Source: Anaerolineae bacterium (GTDB taxonomy: Bacteria; Chloroflexota; Anaerolineae; Anaerolineales; E44-bin32). Taken from it: a stretch of DNA of 64,000 nucleotides. Below, in pieces: positions 8,745 to 17,227 of this stretch. Position numbers and translations under genes: made by a program. Within the stretch, counting starts at the first letter, position 1; each line of letters begins with the position of its first letter. The stretch lies in the NCBI GenBank assembly GCA_011174825.1, contig DUEZ01000071.1, positions 1-64,000 on the forward strand. Reading direction: 5' to 3'. The notes beneath the pieces were generated by a model. The model made no database searches, was not told the DNA's origin, and worked only from the letters and a program-made list of their open reading frames with translations.

Positions 8745-8892
8745 ATATATGAGGGTCATTCTAAGCACACCCTTTTACAACTCTTTGGCAAGTTTCCTTC
8801 GGCAAGCTTAGGACAGGCATGATAGGAACGACAGGACTCAGGAAAATGCAGGCTCAGGGTGCTTCTCTTGGTAAACTCGACAATCATCCGCC

Positions 8893-8927
8893 GACAGTCA
8901 TCCTGTGCCTGTCGAAGGATGACTGTC
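8893..8927. repeat. Hairpin with GTCGAAGGAT core
   Basis: Eleven-bp arms GACAGTCATCC and GGATGACTGTC surround a 13-nt loop. There is no U-tract after it on either strand, so it is listed as a dispersed palindrome and not as a terminator. Apart from this and the family B copies the gap 8435-9041 holds no gene. Confidence 0.75.
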
Positions 8928-9041
8928 GAAAAATAACGACCACCTTCAAATTCGCGATGCTTTCGACACCACGATTGCATCAGGACAATGCAGGTCCTAG
9001 GCGTTTATCCCAAACTATCATACGAAGAGGTATCGTTGGCC

Positions 9042-9494
9042 ATGCAATTACAGAAACTCTTTCAACGAATCGGCAATGTGTTCATTGGGGCCATCCTGCG
9101 CTCACCATTCCATGCAATGCTCAGCCAGAACACCTTGCTGCTCACCTTCACCGGCAGGGCAAGCGGTAAACGGTATACCACTCCAGTTAATTACGTTCCC
9201 ATTGGTGATGATCTCTTCATAGTCAGTAGAAAAGAACGAACTTGGTGGCGCAACCTGCGCGGTGGGGTTCCTGTGGTGTTTCGACTTCAGGGACGTACGA
9301 TAACCGGATGGGGGGAAGCCTTTGAGGATGAGGCGGAGGTTGAAAGAGGTTTACTGACCTACCTACAGTCGTTCCCCAGCTTTGCTAAGTTCTTTGAGGT
9401 CGGGCTCGATGAGAATGGTCTTCCCAACCGAGAGGACATCGCTCGGGCTGCCCAACCGAGAGTCTTGGTCAAGCTCAAGAGAGATGAGCATTGA
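9042..9494 (+). CDS. Nitroreductase/deazaflavin-dependent (DDN-like) family protein
   Basis: 150 residues from ATG 9042, chosen because AGAGG sits 11 nt upstream and the family begins near here; an in-frame ATG at 8988 would add 18 unrelated residues. The core has LTFTGRASGKRYTTPVNYV, then a strand with DDLFIVSRKERTWWRNLRGG, then VVFRLQGRTITGWGE, which is the pattern of split-barrel proteins that use F420 or other flavins (DDN family). The cofactor is inferred; no F420 genes are in the window. It stands alone between repeats. Confidence 0.8.
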   Translation: MQLQKLFQRIGNVFIGAILRSPFHAMLSQNTLLLTFTGRASGKRYTTPVNYVPIGDDLFIVSRKERTWWRNLRGGVPVVFRLQGRTITGWGEAFEDEAEVERGLLTYLQSFPSFAKFFEVGLDENGLPNREDIARAAQPRVLVKLKRDEH

Positions 9495-9540
9495 CCTATC
9501 CCTGGACCGGAGGATAATGGCCCGATGGGAGTGGGAGAGA

Positions 9541-9622
9541 GAATCGGTTGGTCATGGGAATCCGACCTACTTCTGGAGGACACAGCCCCTCTCCCCTGTG
9601 GGGAGAGGGTTAGGGTGAGGGG
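9541..9622. repeat. Family A repeat, inverted copy of 286-367
   Basis: The minus-strand reading gives CTCACCCTAACCCTCTCCCC, GGGGAGAGGG, then CTCCAGAAGTAGGTCGG, the same order as at 286-367. It lies between the reductase-like gene and the NifS-SelD gene. Confidence 0.88.
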
Positions 9623-9703
9623 AGCTTTACTTTGCGCGTACACCCTAACACTAGCCTTCCATCACTAAGCGAATAAGTCGTCAGAAACGAAAAGGCACTC
9701 AGC

Positions 9704-11938
9704 ATGAGAAACGAACCGATTTATCTGGACTACAACGCGACCACCCCGATCGATGATCGGGTGGCGGAGGCCATGAAGCCGTATCTCTATGAGCACTTCG
9801 GTAACCCCTCAAGCGCTCACCCTTATGGGATCCGAGCGAAGCAGGCCGTAGAGACCGCGCGAGCACAGGTAGCCGTTAGCCTACGTTGTTCACCCGCTGA
9901 GATCGTCTTCACCAGTGGCGGCAGTGAGGCGAACAACATGGCCATCAAGGGTGTCGCATCCGCCTACCGTGGTCACATCATCACCTCAGCCATCGAACAT
10001 CCAGCTGTACTGGAGCCATGTCGCTATTTGGAAACCCAGGGTTATCGCCTCAGCATATTGCCGGTAGATGAATTTGCTATGGTCGATCCCGCTGAGGTCG
10101 AACGAGCGATCACCCCTGAGACCATCTTGGTGTCGATTATGCACGCCAATAATGAGGTGGGCACGATCCAACGGATCGCAGAAATTGCGTCCATTGCTCA
10201 TAGCCATGGCGCCTTGATGCACACCGACGCGGCACAATCATTGGGCAAGGTGGCGGTTAATGTAGAAGAACTGGACGTAGACCTGCTTTCGCTGGCAGGT
10301 CACAAATTCTACGCGCCCAAGGGGATCGGCGCGCTTTACATCCGGTCTGGTGTGAAACTGGTCAAGTTCATCCATGGTGCTGACCACGAAACCAATCGGC
10401 GCGCGGGGACGGAAAATGTCCTGGAGATCGTCGGGCTCGGGAAGGCCGCGGAAATCGCCTGTGAGGACCTGGAAGAAACCGCGACACACATGCGCTCCAT
10501 GCGAGACCGATTATGGCGTGGATTGAGCGACGAATTGAAAACGCCTGAAATACTAAAGCAAAACGGCCACCCCACGGAGCGACTCCCCAACACGCTCAGT
10601 GTCAGTTTCCGCTCCATCGAAGCCAACACCTTGCTCTCAGAGATCAGCGATCGAGTTGCGGCCTCGGCGGGTGCGGCCTGTCATGCAGAGAACATCGAGG
10701 TCTCGTCTGTCCTGGAGGCGATGGGGGTGCCGTTGGAGTACGCGATGGGTACGGTTCGTTTCTCAGTTGGCAGGATGACCACCCCAGAGGAGTTGGAAGA
10801 AGCGGTCAAGGTTGTCGTAGATGCTGTGAGTCGACTGGGCTCAAAAAACTCACCAATCTCACCCGCAAAGACAATCGCCGGAGAAATTAAGTTAACACAT
10901 TACACCCATGGAATGGGCTGTGCATGCAAACTTCGACCGCAAGCACTGGAGCAGGTCTTGGCCAAGCTGCCCACGCCCACCGATCCCGCTATTCTGGTGG
11001 ACATCTCGACCTCCGACGATGCTGCAGTCTACAAACTACGTGATGACCTAGCGGTGGTCCAAACGGTGGACTTCTTCACGCCGATCGCGGACGATCCCTA
11101 CGATTTTGGTGCGATCTCGGCAGCCAACTCCTTCAGCGATATCTACGCCATGGGCGCAAAACCGCTCTTCGCGCTCAACATCGTCGGTTTCCCAACCCAT
11201 CGCCTGCCACTGGATGTCCTTGACCGCATCTTAAAAGGAGCGCTCGATAAGGCAACCGAGGCTGGTGTGAGCATTATCGGCGGGCATACGGTGGACGACA
11301 CCGAACCTAAGTACGGCATGGCGGTGACGGGCATCGTCCACCCCGATCGGGTGGTGACCAACGCCGCCTCTCACCCTGGCGACCAGATCGTCCTCACCAA
11401 GCCGATAGGTACGGGGATCATCGCCACTGCGATTAAACGTGGGTTGGCGGACGAAAAGACGGTCCAGGAGGTCAACCGCTGGATGGCGACTCTCAACCAA
11501 GCTGCAGCCGAGGCAATGATCGAGGTCGGCGTATCAGCCTGCACCGACGTGACAGGCTTTGGTTTCCTTGGACATCTGAGAGAGATGACAGCCGGGGCGG
11601 GTGTAGACGCGGAGGTCTTCTTTGATCAGGTTCCAGTCCTGAAAGCCGCGCAGAGATTTGCTGGCGCTAACGTGATACCAGGTGGCACACGCGACAACCT
11701 TGCTTATGTCAAGCCGCACGTGAACTGGGAGGGTGGGATTTCGGAGGTGCATAAGCTTCTCCTTGCGGATGCACAGACCTCAGGCGGGTTGCTCATCGCG
11801 GTGCCGATGGAGAAGCTGGATTCACTGGTGCAGGCTCTAGAGACACGAAACGTGGAGACAATCGCGCATGTCGGTCAATTCACGCGTCCCGGGGCTGGCA
11901 AGATCTCCGTTCTCAGGCCAAAAGAACATCGCGCTTGA
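9704..11938 (+). CDS. selD: Fused cysteine desulfurase (NifS-like) and selenide,water dikinase (SelD)
   Basis: 744 residues. Residues 1-385 are a PLP-dependent cysteine desulfurase: YLDYNATTP, GGSEANN, HANNEVGTIQ, the PLP lysine in LAGHKFYAPKG (about 201) and the mobile catalytic cysteine in SAGAACH (about 325). Residues 395-744 are SelD: HGMGCACK with C406, C408 and K409, then DDAAVY, TVDFFTPI, SIIGGHTVDD, and the ATP-binding LTKPIGTG. The NifS part can release selenium from selenocysteine (or sulfur from cysteine), and the SelD part makes selenophosphate, so the fusion would feed selenide directly to the kinase site. Its active-site residue is cysteine, not selenocysteine. No selA, selB, selC or mnmH is present in the window. 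The end overlaps the convergent phosphatase gene by 26 bp. Confidence 0.95.
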   Translation: MRNEPIYLDYNATTPIDDRVAEAMKPYLYEHFGNPSSAHPYGIRAKQAVETARAQVAVSLRCSPAEIVFTSGGSEANNMAIKGVASAYRGHIITSAIEHPAVLEPCRYLETQGYRLSILPVDEFAMVDPAEVERAITPETILVSIMHANNEVGTIQRIAEIASIAHSHGALMHTDAAQSLGKVAVNVEELDVDLLSLAGHKFYAPKGIGALYIRSGVKLVKFIHGADHETNRRAGTENVLEIVGLGKAAEIACEDLEETATHMRSMRDRLWRGLSDELKTPEILKQNGHPTERLPNTLSVSFRSIEANTLLSEISDRVAASAGAACHAENIEVSSVLEAMGVPLEYAMGTVRFSVGRMTTPEELEEAVKVVVDAVSRLGSKNSPISPAKTIAGEIKLTHYTHGMGCACKLRPQALEQVLAKLPTPTDPAILVDISTSDDAAVYKLRDDLAVVQTVDFFTPIADDPYDFGAISAANSFSDIYAMGAKPLFALNIVGFPTHRLPLDVLDRILKGALDKATEAGVSIIGGHTVDDTEPKYGMAVTGIVHPDRVVTNAASHPGDQIVLTKPIGTGIIATAIKRGLADEKTVQEVNRWMATLNQAAAEAMIEVGVSACTDVTGFGFLGHLREMTAGAGVDAEVFFDQVPVLKAAQRFAGANVIPGGTRDNLAYVKPHVNWEGGISEVHKLLLADAQTSGGLLIAVPMEKLDSLVQALETRNVETIAHVGQFTRPGAGKISVLRPKEHRA

Positions 11939-14447
11939 GGATCACAAGCGTCAGATCATCGGATTGAGGCGCATCACCTACAAAGCCATGGACTTCCTCA
12001 AGCATGGCTTCTTGAATCTCTTGGGCTGATCTTCCCAGATTGGCCTGCGCGGTTTTCTCTACCCGTTCTTCGCTGAAAAACAGTTCCTGTTCATTCTGCG
12101 CCTCGGTGAGGCCGTCGGTATACATGATCAAAACGTCACCAGGGGCAATCATCACCTCGCGTTGATCCCAGGTCCCACCTTCTGCAATCCCCAGCGCCAT
12201 GCCGGTTTTTTGTAATGCGTGAACAGCACCATCTTCTTGCGAGCTAAGCACGTAGGGGGGATTATGTCCGGCGTTACAATAGATTAGTTTGCCAGAGATT
12301 GGATCGAGGATGCCATAGAAGATCGTGACGAAGAGGCCAGCGTGGGTTTCGGTCAGGATGCGTTGGTTAACATGACTGAGCACCAACTCAGGCCGCGACG
12401 GGTATTCCACGGCGTAGCTGCGGAGGAGGGTGCGGCTGGAGGTCATGTACAGAGCAGCAGCCGCTCCCTTATCTGCCACGTCGGCAACGACGATACCCAC
12501 ATGCCCGTTGGGTAGCGGAATGAAGTCGTAGTAATCACCAGAGGTCTCTCGAGCCGGCTCCAAGATCGCCGACAATTGCCAACCCATTAAGCTCGGTATT
12601 TCCTCGGGCAAGAAGCTTTCTTGGATTTTCCTCGCTTGGGCCATCTCCTGAGATATCTGTTGGTGGGCTATGGCTTGGTCATAGGTTTTCGCTCGTGCAA
12701 CACGCAACCGCTCTTCCACCAGCCCTGAAAAATAGGATAAGCCCATGTCCTCGTATGCTGACAGCGCCTCACGTAGCAGAGCTTGCGCTCTTTCTAAATC
12801 CGTTGGCTCCCCACGAGAAATATACACATCAGCCCATAGCTTGAGCATACTAGCCCACCACGGCCGCATTTCCAACCGGGCGGCAATCCCGGCAACAGCC
12901 TCATACGCCGCGAGAGCATCTGACCAGCGCGTTTCCGCATAAGCTAGTTCGGCTTCGGCAAATTTCAAAGATCCCTCATCCCACATAGTCAGGGACGGTC
13001 CAGCAGCTTCTTGCGCTTCAGTTAGGAGAAGACGGGCATCCTGAAACGCTCCCTGGCGCGCGTGGACAATGCTCGATAGACATCGCGGCCATACCCTGCC
13101 TCCTACGCCACGATCGCTGATCTCAATGGCTGTCACCAGCACAGCTTCAGCCTCGCTCCAATCAACGGGTTCTCCCAAACGGTCGAGTTCGGTGATAACA
13201 TTGGCTATACCCACGGAATTGCTCAATAGATTTTGAAGATCACCTCGCTCTTGCGCTTCTGTTTGCGAGGTTCGCAACAGTTGGAGGGCTTCCTTCCACT
13301 GACCTCGGTTGATCATCAGTTCCACTTCTATACCACGAAGATTCAATTGTGCAGGTGCAGGATCGGAAATAATGCTTACCAATTGCTTAACTTTAGGGAG
13401 GTTTTCTTCAACAAATGCCAGCTCACCCATCCCGAGCGAAACGGTGAGCACATTGAGCAGGGAGAAAAACTCTTCGTAAGGTACACCCCTCTTTCGTGCG
13501 AATTCGACTGCCTGGAGGTAATGATCACGCGCACTGTGTGGATCTCCTAAGAGATCCGATTTTTTTACACCTAAATTGTGGTGAGCGCGGTGAGCGATGT
13601 GCAACAATCCGGCAGATTCAGCGATCTCCACGGCTCTGGTCAGCGCTTCCAAGGCAACCTCGTCTGACTGATTGGGCAAGACCCCTATGGTCGCTAAGGC
13701 ATCCGCCTGAACTTCTAAGGTTCCCAAGTGCTCTGCCATTTCCAAAGCCCTGCGGCATAGCGATTCGGCCTCCTCTGGTAATCCATTGAAGAAATAGGCT
13801 CGTCCGGCCTCATGCACGAGGAGCGCCACCTCATGACTTTCTGGCGCATCTGCGACCGCCTCCAATCCCTCCTGACAGAGCTTCAATCCGCTGGGCGTAT
13901 CCCCTGCATGCCAGGCAGCGCGCGCCGAACGGGCGTACAGTCGAGCTGTGCCACTGTAGGCTTCCGGACCAATGGACTGATAGAGGGAAATTCCCTCTCG
14001 CCAGGTCTGGATGGCCTCATCATATCGACTTTGTGCGAACAAGGCTTCACCCAGTCCAGATAGCAGCGCCGCGCGCTCACCCTCCGAACGCGCCAACTCT
14101 AATGCGCTTCGGTGGTGACTTTCTGCCTCCTGGTTGGCATAGGATGCCAAAGCGGCTTCACCGGCCAAGGTATAGTACCTCAGCGCACGTTGGTCATCAC
14201 CAGCTTCTCTGAAGTGACGGGCGAGGGTTGCTGCGATCTCGCGCGAGCTAAGCCGATCGGGATACATTCGCTCTACCGCCTCACCCACAGCGAAATGGAG
14301 CCGCTTGCGATCGGTTGTCAGCAACGAGGAGTAAGCAGCTTCTCTCACCAGTGTGTGACGGAAGAGGTACTCCAACTCAGGCTCAACTTGAGCTACACGG
14401 ATCAGACCAGCGGTCTCTAATTGGCTGAGGTGGGTTACGAGGGTCAC
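11913..14447 (-). CDS. STAND C-terminal/TPR regulator with SpoIIE-type PP2C phosphatase
   Basis: 844 residues starting at GTG 14447. The first 60 residues (QLETAGLIRV, EYLFRHTLVREAAYSSLL) are the winged-helix end of a STAND ATPase and continue the sequence logic of the gene upstream. Then come many TPR-like helical repeats (about 70-560), a short coiled coil with MAQARKIQESFLP, and a SpoIIE/RsbU phosphatase domain (about 600-840): SGDYYDF, DVADKG, AGHNPPY, YTDGLTEA, DDLTLVIL. Such phosphatases act on phosphorylated anti-sigma-factor antagonists. It is in the -1 frame relative to the cyclase gene, overlaps it as GTGA, and has GGAGG 7 nt before the GTG. No RsbW/RsbV partner is nearby. Confidence 0.9.
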   Translation of the reverse strand: MTLVTHLSQLETAGLIRVAQVEPELEYLFRHTLVREAAYSSLLTTDRKRLHFAVGEAVERMYPDRLSSREIAATLARHFREAGDDQRALRYYTLAGEAALASYANQEAESHHRSALELARSEGERAALLSGLGEALFAQSRYDEAIQTWREGISLYQSIGPEAYSGTARLYARSARAAWHAGDTPSGLKLCQEGLEAVADAPESHEVALLVHEAGRAYFFNGLPEEAESLCRRALEMAEHLGTLEVQADALATIGVLPNQSDEVALEALTRAVEIAESAGLLHIAHRAHHNLGVKKSDLLGDPHSARDHYLQAVEFARKRGVPYEEFFSLLNVLTVSLGMGELAFVEENLPKVKQLVSIISDPAPAQLNLRGIEVELMINRGQWKEALQLLRTSQTEAQERGDLQNLLSNSVGIANVITELDRLGEPVDWSEAEAVLVTAIEISDRGVGGRVWPRCLSSIVHARQGAFQDARLLLTEAQEAAGPSLTMWDEGSLKFAEAELAYAETRWSDALAAYEAVAGIAARLEMRPWWASMLKLWADVYISRGEPTDLERAQALLREALSAYEDMGLSYFSGLVEERLRVARAKTYDQAIAHQQISQEMAQARKIQESFLPEEIPSLMGWQLSAILEPARETSGDYYDFIPLPNGHVGIVVADVADKGAAAALYMTSSRTLLRSYAVEYPSRPELVLSHVNQRILTETHAGLFVTIFYGILDPISGKLIYCNAGHNPPYVLSSQEDGAVHALQKTGMALGIAEGGTWDQREVMIAPGDVLIMYTDGLTEAQNEQELFFSEERVEKTAQANLGRSAQEIQEAMLEEVHGFVGDAPQSDDLTLVILKRDVLLA

Positions 14448-16333
14448 GCTGTATCCTCCCCCACTAAGACTCGCTCCAACACTCTCAACGGAAATTGCCG
14501 CCCGATAACCGAAGCCACCCGCAGGGTATGCTTTACTTCATCGGGTAATCTATCGATGCGAGCCAACAAAAGGCTTTGCAGGTTGTCAGGTATCTCTACT
14601 TCCTCGATCTGAGCCCCTGCGACCCAATTCCCGTTCTCCTGGATGATCGCACCGCGGTCAATGAGCATGCGGATCACCTCTTCGACGAAAAACGGGTTTC
14701 CTTCAGCCTTTTGCAAGATGTGCGTTCGTACGCCCTCAGGGAGGGCTTCGATTTCAAGCAGATTGGCGACAAGTTGTCGGCTATCTAAGTCCGAAAGGGC
14801 TTCTATGGTCATCTCCGTCAGACCCCCGCCCAGAATCTCGCGTGCAGTGGTTACAAGTTTCCACCCTGGAGTATCTTGCTCGGGGCGGGTAACGAGACAG
14901 AATAAGATCGGAGCCTCCGAAGTGAGCGGCAGCAATTTATTCAGCAGTTCGATCGATGAAGGGTCGGCCCAGTGGAGGTCTTCAAGGATGATCACCAGTG
15001 GATGATCCGTGGCCATGACCTTCAAGAGCCTTCTTAGGGAGGTAAGATAATGTGCTTGAAGCGCCTGAGGGTCGAGCGTACGTACTTGCTCAAGCGCTTG
15101 ACCCTCAAGTTGCAGAGAGAGAAGATGACAGAGGTAAGGGTAGACCTCGATCGCAGCATCACCAAAGAGATCCTCGGTGAAAGATTGAATGGAGGCACAG
15201 ATTTCGGACTCACCGGCTCCCTTCGGCATAAGGACAAGCGATTGGAGTAAATCGATGATGAGATGGTAGGGCAGCCCCTGACCATAGGAAAGGCCGTGCC
15301 CTTGAGCCCATTGTGCTGTAGGCTCATGCCCTATCCCGTTAACGGCCGCTTTCCACTCTGCAATGAGGCGGGTTTTTCCTAACCCTGGTTCACCAATGAT
15401 CAACACTGCGCGACCAAGACCCGCTCGTACGGTTTCGCATAATTGGATCAGGGAAGCCAATTCAGCGTCGCGCCCCACCATCGGGCTTTCCAAACCGGTT
15501 AAGCCTCGAACTTGACCGGGTTCTGCTTTAGGACCGATAACCTGGTAGGCATACACGGGTTCAGGTCTGCCCTTGACCTCGATCGCCCCGAGATCGACGC
15601 AGTCGAAAAGAGGTTCGACAAAGGGGTAGGTGTTTTCCGAGATCAAGACCGTCTCGGGTTTCGCAGCGAATTTTAGCCGGTTGGCCAGATTGACCACTCC
15701 ACCTACCGGGTTGTACTCATACTTAAGGTCATCACCTACAGAACCCATAATCACAGGTCCGGTGTTTAGGCAAGCACGCATGGCAAACTCAACGCCATGC
15801 TCTTGGTGAACGAACTCCGCGTAATCGCCAGCGACCTCGATCAGGTCAAGTGCAGCACGTAGAGCTCGTATGGGATCGTCCTCGTGCGCAACGGGAGCCC
15901 CAAAAAAGGCCAACAACGCGTCACCGACCAAGTGCGCGATGGTTCCCTCATATCGATAGATGATCGGGACGATGCGATCAAAGGCACCATTAATGACCGT
16001 CGTCCACGCCTCGATATCCATTTGCTCAGCTAGAGCGGTAGAACCTACGACATCGACATGCAGAACAGTGACGACCCTGCGCTCGCCGGAAAGATCGCTG
16101 GCCGCACGCACTTTATCAATCAACGAGGACGGGGCAGTCGCTGCGAGGCGTGTGTGACGATCAGCATCAACCGCTGTGGTCGTCCGAAGCGATTGTCCGC
16201 AGTGCATACAATAACGAGATCCAGGAGGTAGTTCCGCCTTGCAGTTGGGACAATGCTTCGCCAGCGCCACGCCGCAATTCAAACAGTACCGAGCGCTGTC
16301 TGGGTTTTCGCGATGGCAATTCGGACAGATCAT
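14444..16333 (-). CDS. Zinc-ribbon, class III nucleotidyl cyclase and STAND ATPase protein (N-terminal part of a split regulator)
   Basis: 629 residues from ATG 16333, which opens the zinc ribbon MICPNC; an upstream ATG at 16357 adds 8 residues. Residues 1-50 hold two or three CxxC zinc-ribbon motifs. A class III adenylate/guanylate cyclase domain follows (about 85-260) with metal-site aspartates in HVDVVGST and VGDALLAFFG and the NxxxR pair in VNLANRL. Then an AAA/STAND ATPase: Walker A GEPGLGKTR and Walker B LVIILEDLHWAD. The protein ends abruptly after LRVLERVLVGEDTA, in the middle of the usual winged-helix region; the missing part is the start of the next gene, one base back in frame. It may work as two coupled polypeptides or one frameshifted one. 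Confidence 0.9.
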   Translation of the reverse strand: MICPNCHRENPDSARYCLNCGVALAKHCPNCKAELPPGSRYCMHCGQSLRTTTAVDADRHTRLAATAPSSLIDKVRAASDLSGERRVVTVLHVDVVGSTALAEQMDIEAWTTVINGAFDRIVPIIYRYEGTIAHLVGDALLAFFGAPVAHEDDPIRALRAALDLIEVAGDYAEFVHQEHGVEFAMRACLNTGPVIMGSVGDDLKYEYNPVGGVVNLANRLKFAAKPETVLISENTYPFVEPLFDCVDLGAIEVKGRPEPVYAYQVIGPKAEPGQVRGLTGLESPMVGRDAELASLIQLCETVRAGLGRAVLIIGEPGLGKTRLIAEWKAAVNGIGHEPTAQWAQGHGLSYGQGLPYHLIIDLLQSLVLMPKGAGESEICASIQSFTEDLFGDAAIEVYPYLCHLLSLQLEGQALEQVRTLDPQALQAHYLTSLRRLLKVMATDHPLVIILEDLHWADPSSIELLNKLLPLTSEAPILFCLVTRPEQDTPGWKLVTTAREILGGGLTEMTIEALSDLDSRQLVANLLEIEALPEGVRTHILQKAEGNPFFVEEVIRMLIDRGAIIQENGNWVAGAQIEEVEIPDNLQSLLLARIDRLPDEVKHTLRVASVIGRQFPLRVLERVLVGEDTA

Positions 16334-17227
16334 GATGTCGTCTCTCTGTAAGGTCATCGAGTACTGTCGTTCACTCCAGCATGCTCGCTATACTTTAGCA
16401 CAGCTTTCACGAATGAGTTGAGATTGTATCAAATTCTGCCCTTGAGGTGATGATTTCTCCAAGGAAAGTATTCTTGTCGAAACTTCTATGACCCAGCACT
16501 CCATGGACTACGGCAGAGCAGAGTGAGAAAGAATGACACCGGGCAGGTGTAGGGGCGGGGTAATCCCGCCCCTACAAGAAGTGAAGTACAATCTGCGATG
16601 GAGTAGGGGCGGTTCGCGAACCGCCCCTACTTCATTTGAGAAGATGTATACCCGTAAGGACAATTTATGCCGTTTTGCACCGGTCTGACCCTACACATTA
16701 AGGGGGATTTGGTCCTGCGGGGCGTGACGGTCGGTGTTCATTTTAGTTGAGGGGCAATTTTGGAGTCCAGCAGCTCTGCTGCTGGGCGCAAGCAGAGCTT
16801 GCGCACTCCATATCCTTAACTATGGATGAGGGTTTGCAATAAATACCTAGCCATGATCCGGTCGTAATTCATGCCGTCTCGCACCCCGTTCGGGCCGCGA
16901 GCCACGGCCCGCCGGGGCGAGACAGCCGGCCTGCCGCCGGCTGAAAGTGCCGAGTGTTTTTCTCGGCGTCTCGCGTCACGAACGGTGAATTGCCCCTACA
17001 CTAGTGCCAGACCGGTGTGAAACAGCGTGGATTGTCACTGCCTGGTTATGCGTGAGATTCGTGTCATGATATCTAGGGCGCTTCCAGAGTGTTGTTTTAA
17101 GAGCACCCGATACAAGAATCTCACAAACCGAGCAGCCAGCGCCAAGAAATAAGCCGACATCCATCTTCGTATATATCGTTCTAACATGGCTCTGGACTAT
17201 AATCAAAACTACGTGCAAGAGGTCGAC
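16334..17227. repeat. Intergenic repeat island (families D, E, F)
   Basis: This gap between divergent genes holds: two short palindromes GTAGGGGCGGG...CCCGCCCCTAC (16549-16575) and GTAGGGGCGGTTCGC...CCGCCCCTAC (16603-16630); a double-hairpin element with GGAGTCCAGCAGCTCTGC and GCAGAGCTTGCGCACTCC ends (16760-16810); and a 138-bp element (16863-17000) with ends AATTCATGCCGTCTCGC and ACGAACGGTGAATTGCCCCTAC. No open reading frame with protein-like content and no RNA gene was seen. Confidence 0.85.

Noticed and set aside
8893-8927. Terminator of sbcC
   Set aside because: The hairpin is about 460 bp downstream and no U-tract follows; it belongs to the dispersed palindromes.
9704-11938. Selenocysteine at the SelD active site
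   Set aside because: The position is encoded as TGT (C406), so the protein is a cysteine form. No gene in the window shows an in-frame UGA that looks like selenocysteine.
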